Of a stretch of DNA of 64,000 nt, positions 34,802 to 47,131 are shown piece after piece. The notes under the pieces were generated by a model that did not search any database, had not been told where the DNA came from, and saw nothing but the letters and a program-made list of their open reading frames with translations. The position numbers were made by a program, and so were the translations under genes. Source of the DNA: Puccinellia tenuiflora (taxonomy: Eukaryota > Streptophyta > Magnoliopsida > Poales > Poaceae); NCBI GenBank assembly GCA_012064385.1, contig QRDG01000345.1, positions 394,176 to 458,175 of the forward strand, read 5' to 3'. Each line of letters opens with the position of its first letter. Position 1 is the stretch's first letter.

Positions 34802-35550
34802 GTGGAGGAACGGTTGTGGGTTTTAATTTTAACAAGGGTCTGATCGCATGCATATATCATGTAGAAACTCGAATAATAATGGTGTGAACACCATGAACCG
34901 ACCCAATGTGAATACAAGTGTCACGTAATTTTTTTTGTCATTTGATATCTCTCTCGGTACCTCATGCATGCGTACAACAAAACACAAAGACTCCGGCTAA
35001 GTATCACATAACTTGCCAACACCAATATCAGTACAACTCCAGTTTTACAATGTTGCTCTCAGTCAGAGTTCCCTTTCTTCTCCTCCCTTATCCTTGATTA
35101 ATTTTAGTTTTAGGCTTGTCGAAGTTTGGATTTACCAGGCTCCTGGTCAGAAGTAGGATCAAGATATGATACTACTACTACTTCATGAAAACATGTTTGT
35201 GATTCCATTGCGACAAGTGAAAGACACATCTGCGGATTTTGTTGGGTCATTGATGTTTACTACCCTTTTCATCTGCATCATCAGCTCTCGGTCACCACCA
35301 GACAAGTATCATAAGGATCACAAATTCCTTACAGATTATCCCTAGGAATAATTACGTTCTTAATATAAAATTAGATTGTTTATTATTTATTGTGTGGTTT
35401 GTCTTCATAAGGTACAACACATGTGATCCTAAATTCTAGTTTTACTATCTCTACTTTTTTTATTTTTTTATAGAAGATCCGCCTCAACTTATATTGCAAT
35501 GATACAAGATTCAGTAGTAGAAGCACCAAGCCACACATGGCAGCCAGGAT
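34802..35550. other. Intergenic, nothing recognised
   Basis: AT-rich, no gene and no clear repeat ends. Confidence 0.35.
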
Positions 35551-36698
35551 GGTCTGTTTGTTTGGGCTGCAGCTTTTGAAAAGCAGCTGTAGCTGGTGGG
35601 CTGTGAGAAAGCAGCTGTAGGAAGCAGCTGTTGAAAGCAGAAATTTGATGTTTGGCAGAACTGCTTTTGATGGCTGCTGCTGCTGGTTTGAAGGATGAAA
35701 TGTCTGAAATGCCCCTGAATGCTGAAGAAGTTGTATAAATGCTGATTCGAAACGAATTAGCTAATTCTGACCCTTTTTTAACATAATTGTCATGCTTAAG
35801 GGCTATAAATTTTGCTAGTTAATTATTTTATAGATTATTTTTTAATTAAGTCACACACTGTTAAACAAAAATGATAGTAATTTGCAATTGGCTACAAGCT
35901 ACAATGTTTGCGGGATGCTTGCGGCCGTGTGCAACCCAGCGAAAGAACAGTGACGAGGGTGGCGTAGAGAGACCAGAGACAAGCAAAAGAGAAAATAGCC
36001 GCAAGATAACATAAGTGCCGACAACAAAACCGCGCCATGAATTGGTTTAACTAGAAAGATTGTAGACGCATCCAAGATTTATTCATCTATGTCGTCGAAA
36101 CAAAAAAGTTATTACGTGAAAGTTATGGAAAAGGTGATATCATTCTACTTCTGAAAGGAAATTTTAAACGGGCGATTGAGTGTGACGAATTTAGTAAAAT
36201 TCATTTATAAATGGTACGAATTTTGGTCCAAAATTAAGAACCTACTATTCACGAAACTTGAAACTAATTACGGGAATGGATTCTACTCGTTAATCCGCAC
36301 ATATTTCATATACATATTATTTCAAGCTGAAGTATATTTATATGAGATGGAATATGGCTTGACTCGGTACAATCTACATGTAGATAGCGTAGATGTAGAT
36401 ACCCATGCTAAGCAACCGTCACGTGTTCTCGGCTCATGCGAAGCGAGAGTCACCAGTTTGGGCCTTACGGTGGCAGTGCCCTCGTAATTTCCACCAACCT
36501 AGTGGGCAATAGGGGAAAACGATTCGGGATTTAAGTAGAAGCTGCGGGGAGCACCTCCACCCCTGCTTCCGCTCGCTGCCCCTTCTGCCGTGTATTTTGG
36601 CAAAGCGCTTTTGAAAAGCGATTTTCTATTTGAAGGTGTTTGTTTGGGCTTCTGTTTTTGATCCTAAAAGCAGAAGCAGAAGCCCAAACAAACAGGCC
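35551..36698. mobile_element. Possible transposon with TGTTTGTTTGGGCT ends
   Basis: GGTCTGTTTGTTTGGGCT at the left and the complement of GGCCTGTTTGTTTGGGCT at the right form inverted ends. Near the right end a second, smaller inverted repeat (36642-36698) repeats the same motif around a short loop. No target duplication was found, so the two ends may belong to different insertions. Confidence 0.4.
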
Positions 36699-36719
36699 CC
36701 TAAACAGGTAGATCCACAA

Positions 36720-37433
36720 GCCAAACTGCGTGCCTCAACATTTGAGGCTCTATTTTGTACCGGCCCGTGTTAGGGTACATGGTCACATCATAGATTGACC
36801 CTAATTAACCCCTAGAGCTTTATCGATGTGTTGCGACCCCCTGTTTCGGTCTCCAACGACCTCCTCCACCACCAGGCAAAAGTCCCCTACCCGCACCACC
36901 AGGACGAACTCTTATCTAGGGTGTGGGGATTTAGGGAGCGGTAGTGCTGAAAACAGAGAGGGGGTGAAATGAGAGAGGAGAAAACTAGAGCAGCGTCCCC
37001 CAACAATGCCCATACACATCGCTTCATCGTTTTTTTTTTTGGGATCACCATCAGAAGACGCATCAGAGTGTGCTCTCGAGCAACATGTTAGCATTCAGAT
37101 TATTTATTACTACCTCAGTTTTTAAATATAAGAAAGATGTTTTAATATTTTTCTGATTCAGATGTATCTAAACGCGTTTATTTTAATGTGTTTGGTTCAA
37201 TCATTTCAGTCAGTAGTACAAAAATATTTCTCTGATTTTTTACGCAGTCTTATTTTACTAACTAACGAGACCTCTATAGACTATAGCAGAACTCCCAACG
37301 TCACTGACCTGCGGGCCCACACCGAACAGCGGCGCACACGCCTCACTCTCCTGTCCATTATTAAACCCAAAACCCCTCTTCCTCCTTCACCTTATCCCCT
37401 TCCCATTCCCCGCCCTCTCCTCCTCGCACCGCC
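36720..37433. other. Intergenic/promoter region of p32 gene A
   Basis: From about 37109 a degenerate Stowaway-like stretch (CTACCTCAGTTTTTAAATAT) is visible without a confident partner end. A C/T-rich leader (about 37370-37433) directly precedes the start codon of gene A. Confidence 0.35.
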
Positions 37434-40135
37434 ATGGCTTCCTTCGTCTCCGCCTCCTCAGCCTCCTCCGCCACTGCCTCCGTCGCCCTCCTCCGCTCCG
37501 CACCGTCCGCCTCACTCGTTGGTCCATGGGCGGCCCAGGTCCGGCGCTCGCTGCTCGCGGCACCTCTGCGCGCGGCGGCGAACGGGTCGGTGAAGGTGAT
37601 GGAGAGCAAGGTGAAGAAGAGGAACAAGAAGGGCGCCGGCGCGGGCGGCCTCCCCGCCGCCATCGACCTCGAGATCCGGGAGGCCGAGGAGTACCTCGCC
37701 ACCGACGTGCAGGTGAGACTGACCCTGACCTGACAGACAGCGCTAGCTGTGCGCCTTGTTCGGTCGAGGTTCGGTGCGCGGTAGAAGAAGAAGCCGTAGC
37801 TGAACCCCGAGAGGGATTTGTCACGGCGTGGACGGGGTTTTTTACTGAATTTTTTGTTCGGAGTTATGGCTAAGATATATCTTGCGTGGATGCATGAGTG
37901 GATGATAGGTGTTTGCTAGTGCTAATTTGTTAGGTAGAAATGCACCGTGCCTTGCTGATTCCTAATCCGCTACATTGCCATCTGTTCCTATGCTGTGCAA
38001 CCATCCATTGGCACACAACGGTTTATAATGGTTTAGCTTTTGTTTTATCTTGGTCCGGCTGTATTGTGCCCAAAAACAGGTCTGGATGTTTGGGCTGCCA
38101 TTTCGCTGAGCAGCTGTGAGCCTGTGACCATTCAGCTAATGTCAGTCTGTGGTTTTAAATGCCAACTACTTCGGCTTCACATGGCGTGATAGCAGTATTT
38201 ATACTGACATTTAGATACATGTGTGTTTTTTTTTTTGCGGGTTTTAGATACATGTGTTATTGTCTGATAATCCTGAAATGACTGAAAAGATGCCACTTTC
38301 TGGCAGACGTATCCTTAAAATGTGAGCTGAATTAAGAATTCCAGCATGTGAGGTGTGCAGCAACCATCTGTTGGCATGTAACGGTTTAGCTTTGGTTTTA
38401 TGTTGGTCCGGCTGTATTGTGCCCAAAAACAGGTCTGAATGTTTGGACTGCCATTTTCGCTGAGCAGCTGTGACCATTCAGCTGATGTCGGTCTGCAAAT
38501 CATATAATGATGTGAGGCTGATGGTTGAGTTTGTGAGGGTTTGGTTTCAAATTTCCAGCTACTTTGGCTTCACATGGCGTGAGAGCAGTATTTAAAATGA
38601 CATTTAGATTCATCTTTTATTGTCTGAAAGTCCTTAAATGACTGAAAAGATGCCACTTTCTGCAAGACTTAACCGTTAAATGTACATGCGTGGTATGGTC
38701 TGGTTTGTAGATATGAATATTGTTGTTGAGCTACATGGATTTGGTGCATAGTAGAACAACCGTTGTCTTGGGGGCAAACACTTCTACTGTTTCTTTTTCG
38801 AATTATGGTGATACCTTGTGCGGGTTACTGGATGATAGGTATTTGCTAAATAGGATTTGTTTGATGGAGATGGACCATGCGTTACTAATTACCCCTGCAT
38901 TGCCAATTTATTGAGAGTCACCATCTCTCCGGCGAACTGTTAGTCATTTTCCATGCACAATAGATGCGATCAAGTAAGTATGCCAGTGCTTCTGTTTGCA
39001 TGTATGGTGTGCAATCATTTATTCATGTGTACTGTGGTTTAGCTCGGTTTCGTGTTAATTCTCATATAGGATCCTAAGCATGGTAGCATGGACAGTGTTC
39101 AACCATCTGCTTACATACTTTGGTTCAGTGTGGTTTCATGTAGCTTCCCAATTATAGTACTGGTGCTAAAAACAAGTCTGAATATTTAGGCTGTTATTTC
39201 TCTAAGCAGCTGCTACAGTTCAGCTGATGCCAGCGAGTTTGACTTTTAGGTGGGTGCCACCGGTGGTTGAGTTTCTGACTGGGTGGTTTGAAATTTCGAA
39301 CTAGTTAGGCTTCACATTGGGTTAGAGCAGTTTTCAAACTGATATTTAGATTCATTAGCTATTGTGTGAAAATCCTGAAATTACTGAGTAGATGCTACTT
39401 TCTGCACAATGTATCTATAAAATTTACATGCTGGCTTAACATCAGTTCTTGGTCTTGCAAATATTTAGGTTGTTTAACTCGATTCATTTGTCCTTCTTTT
39501 GACAGGAACCTACTCCAGAGAACTTTCCCTTTGAAATTGTGGATGAAGAAGGGATGAGTGTGGTCGTTCTGAAAAAGGACTACAAAGATGAGAAGATTGA
39601 GGTCATTGTCAGCATGCCCAACATGGATGCGGATCCAGAGTTTGATGAAGATGATGAGGACGATGACGAGGTTGCCGCCAAGGAGGAGGATGACGACGAA
39701 GACGAGGGCGAGGAGGACAGCAGCCTTTCAATGAAGGTGGTGGTGTCCAAGGGAACTGGCCCGAAACTCGAGTTCACCTGCACGGCCTTCCGCTGAGGAG
39801 ATCACCATCGACGACATGCTGATATCGGAGAAGGCAGAGACAGACGCAGAGAAGTTCCCCTTCGAGGGCCCTGAATTCACGTAATAATGCCACTCCACAT
39901 CCTCCCTTTCGTGTTGTGAAATCGTGTGACTGCCCATTTCTGATATCGATTTGCTACTTCTATTTTGTGCTGCAGTGAGCTTCCTCCGAACGTGCAGAAG
40001 GGCCTGTTCAAGTTCCTGGAGCTGCGTGGAGTGACGCTGACGACCACCAACTTCATGCACGACTACATGGTGACCAAGCAGACCAAGGAGTACGTCCGGT
40101 GGATGACCAAGCTCAAGGAGTTGGTCCGGCAATGA
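37434..40135 (+). pseudogene. Mitochondrial glycoprotein (MAM33/p32) gene A, frameshifted
   Basis: Exons 37434-37712, 39506-39880 and 39976-40135 with GT-AG introns. Exon 1 encodes an Ala/Ser/Arg-rich presequence (MASFVSASSASSATASVALL), fitting mitochondrial import, and ends on AIDLEIREAEEYLATDVQ. Exon 2 carries the family core ENFPFEIVDEEG, KIEVIVSMPNM, an acidic loop (DEDDEDDDEV and EEDDDEDEGEED), then KVVVSKGTGPKLEFTCTAF. One extra C near 39790 turns the frame into an early TGA at 39794. Read one frame over, the normal ending follows (EEITIDDML, ELPPNVQKGLFKFLELRGVT, KLKELVRQ), and splice phases fit only after correcting one base. Family proteins are acidic trimers of the mitochondrial matrix (yeast Mam33, human p32/gC1qBP, Arabidopsis At2g39795). 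Either a recent null allele or a sequence error. Confidence 0.85.
38035..39430 (+). repeat. Intron 1 of gene A: about 0.3-kb unit in three tandem copies
   Basis: Copies at about 38035-38330, 38380-38670 and 39045-39425 share GGTTTAGCTTTGG, AAAAACAGGTCTG, GAGCAGCTGTGACCATTCAG, GGCTTCACATGGCGTGA and GAAAAGATGCCACTTTCTG. The third is the most diverged. They account for much of the 1.8-kb intron. Confidence 0.75.
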
Positions 40136-41317
40136 GGTCTCGAGTAGATGGCCTTGTTGCCGCGTGGCTCGACAACTATTTTTTGGTAGCTTAGCCCTTT
40201 TAGCCCACGTAGCATGAGCAGTAAGAACTATGCCCTGTGCCTGTATTTCTGTATCAGCAGCTAGCCAGGGTCAGTTCCTCTTGTGTTCCCTGGAACTGGC
40301 CAGTGAAAATCTCCTAGCAAGCGAGATAACAAGCGGTGTGTAGCGAGACTCTTGCTAAGTTTAGTTCTTCTGATAGTTGTTATCCTGTCTTCGTTGCTTG
40401 CATCCATTAGATGCATTATCATCAACCATATCTGAAATGTGGTTTCCAGATTTATGTTTGCATAAAAGCAGCGGAACATGGACCGAATCAAGATGGTGCC
40501 AATGAAATAAGAGCCGATGATGGGCATTTTCTAATGTAGAGTTCCAACTGGTAATTGGTCTGCAAGTGTTCTGGCCTCTACCTGGTAAATGATCTGGACA
40601 TGTGATGTATCACCGTTATTTTTAATCATGTCGCTGTTTAAGTGTTGATTTGTGCATACTTGAGCCAAAGGTATTTTCAATTAAGTATATATATTATATA
40701 AAGACAATGAGATGTCTTTGTTAGTTAAAATGTATGCTTTCACCATCTTGGTGGCTGAAGCAATGTTTATGTTGGTTCTAGCCTATAGAAATGTCTTGAT
40801 TTCCAAAAATGATTATAGTGATATTTTATCTTAAGGGTCATTGGATCTACTAGTATGGGTCAAATGGATCATTTTCAGCAAGCATGAAAGCAACAATGGG
40901 CAAACTTATGATCCATGCTATATACAAAGGCAGCTCTGCTGGAGGGGACGCAACAGATCTTAATGATCAACAAGAAGGCATGCGACCCTTATCCCCTAAT
41001 CCAGCTACAAGTTTGATTGAACGTGACAAGTCTGCTGGTAGATGGCGATGATGATGGATCGGTCGGTCAAAGTAGAGTAGAGTTAGGGTAGGAAACTAGG
41101 AACAGCACAGTTTCCCTCTAAAAGAAAAAGAAAAAGAATAGAACAGCAGTTGGGAGAAGAAAAAAGGAAATCTCAGACGGAGGGGTTTAATGTAAATTGT
41201 CACGACTAAAGCGTGATGCGAAACCTCCACGGGGGGCATTTCGCAAAAACGCCCTGCTCCCCGTCTCCGTGCTCATTCCCCACCGCCGCGCAAGCCCTAG
41301 CGCCGCCGCCGCCCGAA
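40136..41317. other. Spacer between p32 genes A and B
   Basis: 3' flank of A (possible 3' UTR to about 40300) and AT-rich spacer. No gene or repeat recognised. Confidence 0.4.
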
Positions 41318-43201
41318 ATGTCGCTCCTCGCCGCCGTCCGCCGCAGCGCCTCGCGCCTCGTCGCGGGATCCGTCTGCCCGCCGTCTCTCTCGGTGGCCCG
41401 CGCGACCAGGGCGGTCGACGCCGCGCACGCCGACGGCTGCCGCGCGTGGGACTCCCTGTTCGCCCGCGGCACGCCGACCACCATGGACGGCGCCGAGTCC
41501 GAGTTGATGCTGGCCCAGTACTTCTATGGTATGGCCAGCACCGCACTCGGGCGCGCGTCCGCGGCCAAGGCCACCCGCGAGGTCGTGAGCGACTCCCTCC
41601 GCGCCGCCAGCTCCGACATGATGGACGGGTCGACGGCGGTTCTGCGCGCCGCGGCCTGCATCCTCGGCGACCCGTCCACCATGCTCCGAGATGGGGCTTC
41701 ATGGTACGTGGAGGGGGCGAGCAACCTCCTCCGTGCCTCGGAGACGGCGGGTGACCATTCTGCCTTCTTCCTGGACGCGGCTGCCGGGAAGATCGGCGCG
41801 GCGGCCACCATCTACAACGCCGCGGTGCTCAAGATAAACGCTGAGTATGTCTCGCCAGCCTCGCCGCCAGGCAGCCCCGCTGATTGGGAGCTGTTGAATG
41901 AAATCAATGTGGAATGCCAGGCTGCAAAGCAGGCCAAAGAGAAGGTATTCAGACATCTACCTTGCATGTTGTGGAGTGTAGCACAACAAAATCTAGAAGG
42001 ATTCATTTTTTTTAATTGCTTTCCCTCAGTTTTCATAACGAAAACCACGAACATATGGATAACTATGCCCGCTGGCTGGTGTAGCGCAAGAGTTGCAAGT
42101 ACCGTAATTTAGCTTGCGCTTTTGTGCTGAACTATATGTAAATAGAATTGATTTCGGTCTAAATAAGGGGAGACAGATACATCTCTGCTCAATACTTGCA
42201 TCTATCCTACTGAAAAATGTAAGCCCAGGGAACGTGACACCTGTGAAGATGCAGCAGTATGCAAGTACTTGAGCAACAATTTTGCTGAAATTCTAGTATG
42301 CTTGGTACATAATCTTTCATCTTCCAGTTTAGCATGGGAATGTCAACTTAAGGCTGTTTGATCACGTGGAAATGTTTCATTTTATTTACACATTCGACTT
42401 TGGAGTTTTTGTATTCATCGTTTTAGTATAAACCTGTACATATGTGGTGAAGACTTTAGTCAAAATAACCAGCATCCGATTTCAGGTTGAAATGTGGAAA
42501 CTAATAGTTATGAAATAATAGATAATGCAGCACATAAAGTTTAGTTCCGTAGATACAATTTTAATCTTTAGAATAAAATACGTTTGCTGTCACAAATAAT
42601 TGATAAGAATATTGTACTGTGACAGGTTGAACTGGTGTTGGAAAATTTTCCCTTTAAAATTAAGAGAAGCACCAGTGTTCGGGATCTGATACTAACCAGG
42701 ACATACCTTGATGAAGAAATCGAGGTCGTGGTATCCGCTCCGTTCACCACCACAGACAATCAAGTTACTAGTGGCGACGATGAAGCGAAATCTGTCCTGG
42801 CCTTGCAAGTGACAATCACGAAAGGGAGTTCGCTTACGATGTTCACATGTTCAGCGTTTGCAAGTGAGCTCAGGGTGAACACCATGTATCTGAGGACCAC
42901 CATAGGTGATGAAGAGAAAGAGGAGCATGAGATTGCATTTGAGGGCTCAGAGTCTAAGTAAGAAACAAACGAGACTTGTTATTTTTCTGTTGAAGTTTGC
43001 CTAATTGTTGGCTTATCCGTTTGTTGCTTTTTTTTGGGTGCAGCCAGATGTTGCAGCGGCTGGTACGGAAGTACCTGGAGCTACGTGGTAGTCTCTGTGA
43101 TGACCGCAGCTTTCCTGCACCGCCTGCTCACCAACAAGGGTGTATTCGCTAACATGCTATGGCTAGACATGCTCAAGGGTTTTGTCACGCAATCTAAGTA
43201 G
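41318..43201 (+). pseudogene. MAM33/p32 gene B with long novel first exon, frameshifted
   Basis: Exons 41318-41944, 42626-42957 and 43044-43201. Exon 1 gives 209 residues: a presequence-like start (MSLLAAVRRSASRLV) and then about 150 residues of Ala-rich, probably helical sequence (RAWDSLFARGTPTTMDGAES, MLAQYFYGMASTALGRAS) unlike the other members. Its last part, LLNEINVECQAAKQAKEK, sits where the family has its first helix. Exon 2 has LENFPFKI, EIEVVVSAPF and LTMFTCSAF, with only a short acidic loop. In exon 3 one extra A near 43090 (GGTAGTC) shifts the frame; one frame over, the family ending follows (MTAAFLHRLLTNKGVFANML, KGFVTQSK). An upstream ATG at 41216 is also in frame. Divergent and perhaps inactive. 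Confidence 0.75.
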
Positions 43202-45122
43202 CGTAGCAGTTTCTGTAGTTTAGTCGTGCTGTAGAGGTTCCTCATGCAATCTCACTAGTAGGCAGTTGTTCAGTTTAAACCCCTCAGAGTAATGGCAGTG
43301 GGTTCAGTTTAAACCCTTCAGAGTAGTGGCAGTGAGATGAATGTGTTTTGCGAATTTTAATTCCCCTTAAAAATTTGGATTAGGGGCAGGGGTTGAGTGA
43401 TTTTGTGTTCTACTGTCATGCGTGGTTATCTTACTGTTGTGCAAGAACCTGTCTATTTCCTGTCCGGCTTGCTGCAGGAGTACACTTGTGTGCCTCTCTA
43501 CTGTGGCATTTCTGCCTGTCTATGAGATTACTGTCTATGCGTGGTTATCAATGTTGTTCTTCTCAAACACTGCACATGACTCACTTCACATTTAGTGAAG
43601 CCCACATTTGCATTTAATGGAGAGTTTCTGTTCATAGTTATATGTTTGTATTCAGACTTTCTTTTTTCCCATTTCATGAAGTGAACTTAACTTGTGGTTT
43701 AGTCTCCATGAACTGAACTTTGATAATGAGATCAGATGCTGCATGCAACGGCATGTTTTGCTTTTTGTTGACACTGGATTTGATAATGCATCCCTGCAGC
43801 TAGATTTTATGTGCTTATTTACCACGTATTTGTTCTTTTTTCTGTTAAGTTGTTAAGCCCATAGTAAATATACATGCATATGTGATATATTGTTTCATTC
43901 AACGTAAAAACAAGAAAAAGAAAGACATGCCTAGAGTTTTAACTCTCATGATACTTGTTTTCATTTTGTCATGACAGCAGGAGGAAAGATTTGGTGGCAC
44001 TGTCCATTGGATGGGAAAGATTAATTTTGTTTAGATACATTCATTTTGGCACATACTCCGTAGTTTGATAGAATGTGGATCTTCTTAATTTTGTCCTTGC
44101 ATGTTGGTTGCTCTCCCCCTCACATTCTTTTACTCGAGCATTTATTGAGCATTTAGAATGTCGATGTTGGAGTGTTTAAGCAGGTTTTGAGCATTTTTAT
44201 AACTGCTGCTGTTTTGGAGTTGGCTCAAGGTATTTGACCGAACTGGCTTCCAATGCACATCTAAACTGTTTGGTCGGCAGCTCGATATGAAGCAGAGACA
44301 CTGCCGTGCCAATCTAGCTTGCAAATCTTTTTTTAGTGCTGTTCATGATGACACGTTAAATACTTCATGAGGCCTACTCTAATACCTTTGGTCTCTACTT
44401 TTTTGTCGGATAGGCAACAGCAGGTGTGAGGCCTACTGAAAATATGTTTAAAAGAGAACACAACTGTATTCAGGTTCACCTTGCAAGGTATAGGACTTAT
44501 AAATTTCTCTTCACTGCATTGTGCATGTATCATGAGCAGCTAGCCCTTTGGATACAGTACTAGCTAGGCCACCTGCCTATGTGTTGAGTGCTGTTTAGTC
44601 CTGCAGCTTATATCATCTATTTGAAGAAAAAGTTCCTTGCTATTTTTATATGTAAAATAAGTTGTGATGGTGAATCTGTTGTGCATAGTTATGACCTGCT
44701 GATTTACAAGTCCGTGTTACGATATTTTTCTCCTGGCTGCAACCTTTCGCTCCACACTATGATTGGTGGAAGGCTGATTAGGTAGGGAGATATGCTATAT
44801 CTGCAGATAAGGATATGCTTTACATTTAGTTACTCCTTGACTAAATTATCAGTACATGATTCAGCGGAGACCATATCTGTTTTCAGAATTGAGCCACTGA
44901 CATATTGGTTGTTCCCAGGATAGAGGAAACTGATTACGAATTTACGACATTCTCTGCTGCTCCAAGCCATATTGCTATTGTTGTGTTATTTATCTAAGTT
45001 TTGGTAATATATAAAAGTTTCAGTTTAGCTTTTCCAAGGGTCGTCATATTACATTGGTCCTAAGCTATTGTACAACGCCTTTGTGTACCAGGATTCGATG
45101 TGTTGTCAGCTGGAGTGGTACC
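43202..45122. other. Intergenic, nothing recognised
   Basis: Contains a two-copy tandem repeat of about 37 bp (CAGTTTAAACCCCTCAGAGT) at 43270-43335. Otherwise AT-rich spacer. Confidence 0.4.
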
Positions 45123-45125
45123 TTA

Positions 45126-47131
45126 GGCCATTTCCAACGCGTCGATCCAAACGGACCTGTTTTTGGTCCGTTTTTACTCCGTTTGGGTTGGGAAACGGAC
45201 AGGGGTCCGGTCATTTCTGGCCAGTGCACCCAACGGCCGACCCATTTGGTCCGCCCTTATTTTTTTGTTGACATTTTAGACTTTATCTAAATTGTACTTT
45301 TACAACCAAATTGAACAAACAATATAGTTTTACAACCAAAGTGAACAAATTATTCATTACAACCAAATTGAAAATGTAGCAACTAGGCATCCTGATCTTG
45401 GTTGCCAAAAAAAGACCACATATGATGAACCAAATCTCGTTGAAGATGTTTGTGAGCTGTCTTGTCACGCATCTCTCGATGAAATTCGGCCCACTGTGTA
45501 AATGGTGTTGGTGTATGATCCGGTGATCCCCGCGAAACTGCCACACTTTATCGTATATGCTATCACCCCGCTCATCCTCGACGATCATGTTGTGCATGAT
45601 CACACAACAAGTCATCACCTCCCACATAGTGTCAACGCTCCATGTTCTAGCAGGGTGCCGAACTATAGCCCACCGACATTGGAGCACACCAAAAGCACGC
45701 TCCACATCCTTCCTACAACTCTCTTGTTGCTGTACAAACAAAGCCTCCATGTTCTTCTTGTTTAAAATGACATTGTCGTCCGAAGGATTGGAGATTGTCT
45801 TCACAAAAGTAGACCACTCCGGATAGATACCGTCAGCTAGATAGTATCCCTTGGTATATGTGTGGCCATTGATCTCATAGTTCACCTCCGGATCATTTCC
45901 CTCTGCAAGTCTAGAGAACACGGGAGAGCGTTGAAGCACATTGATATCATTGTGAGAGCCGTTGAAGTATGACCGTGCACTCGCCAACATGTCCCTTATA
46001 TTGCCCCTGCCAAGCAAATGGGAAATTTTTCCACTCCCAATGCATGCAATCTATGCTACCAACCATACTAGGGAACCCTCTATCCTTGTTGAACTCCAAA
46101 ATCCGGGCAGTGCCTTCAGCAGTTGGCTCTCTTGTACTCAGGGCCAAAGACCGCGATCACCGCTCTGCAAAACCTGTACATGGCCTCTAGGCATGTCGAC
46201 TCTCCCATGCGCATGTACTCATCAACAAGATCGCCGGCAACTCCATATGCAAGCATCCGAATAGCGGCGGTGCATTTTTGATAAGAGGAGAATCCTAGCT
46301 TGCCGACGGCATCCCGCTTGCATTGGAAGTAATCATCGTACTCCATCACTCCGATCCGAATGCGATTGAACACATGTCTCGCCATACGGAAACGGCGACG
46401 GAAAACTGTCGGAGGATACGTTGGATTCCTGTCAAAGTAATTCTTGAAGAGTCTGACATGGCCCCTTTCCTTGTTACGGTCCAACGCCGGCGCACAGCCG
46501 GGCAGCGAGCCCCTATACTTTGGTTCTTGCCTTGCAACATGGTCGTTGACAAGAAGTGTCGTGACCAAAACATCGGCCTCATCGTCGGATGAATCAGAGG
46601 AGGATGAATAACACAGCACGTTGTTGTAGAAGTACTCATCCGCGCTATCCATGGAGGTGCGTACCTTGGGGACAGCGGCCGAACACCTTGCGGGCGATGT
46701 CGGTCCTGGTGGTGGCGGGGCGGGGTCCAAGTCCGGTCCAAGTCCGTGCCGGCGGGGAGGCGGCGGCGGGGATGGCGGGGATGGTGGGGAGGTGGTGGCG
46801 GGGACGACAACGGGGACGACGACGGGGACGGTGCGAGGTGGCGGCGGAGACGAGCAATGGCGCGGGACTGGGGTGGATTGGCGATAGGGAAAGAAAGGAG
46901 ACCATCACACTGACGGGCGGGCCAGAGGGTGGGATAGGAAGGACTCTGTGCGGCGTCCAGACGCGTCCGCTCCGACGCAAGCCCGGCTCAAATTTGGGCC
47001 GGAATTGGGTCGAAACGGACGAAAAAACAGACGACGGTCCGTTTGCGTCGGCGCGTTGGGCCCTGGTTTTTATCCATCCGGAGCGAAACGGACCGTTTCG
47101 GACGAAATGGGTCGTCGCGTTGGAGATGGCC
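45126..47131 (-). mobile_element. PIF/Harbinger transposon C with transposase relic
   Basis: Terminal inverted repeats GGCCATTTCCAACGCG (left) and the complement of CGCGTTGGAGATGGCC (right) bound a 2006-bp element. Flanks are TTA and TCA, a TWA target duplication with one change. A single gene, the transposase, fills the inside on the minus strand. No ORF1 (Myb-like) is present. The terminal repeats differ from those of elements A and B, so it is a separate family. Confidence 0.85.
45400..46652 (-). pseudogene. PIF/Harbinger transposase (ORF2), broken
   Basis: The nuclease-type transposase family (plant transposon protein, ALP1/HARBI1-related) is recognisable in three successive frames. The first, from MDSADEYFYNNVL at 46652, has FRRRFRMARHVFNRI and LAYGVAGDLVDEYMRMGEST and ends at 46116. 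The second (46147-45947) has GFPSMVGSIDCMHWEWKNFP around a catalytic Asp. The third (46017-45283) has GSHNDINVLQRSPVFSRLAE, YYLADGIYPEW, KDVERAFGVLQCRWAIVRHP and CVIMHNMIVEDE with the other acidic residues. Two frame changes separate them, so no active enzyme is expected. Roughly the full family length is covered. Confidence 0.85.

Noticed and set aside
39580..39783. Poly-Ser minus-strand frame
   Set aside because: Antisense of the acidic loop codons of gene A.
41187..41811. Several long frames on both strands over gene B exon 1
   Set aside because: GC-rich sequence leaves stop-free shadow frames; only the plus frame with ATG 41318 joins the p32 core at good splice sites.
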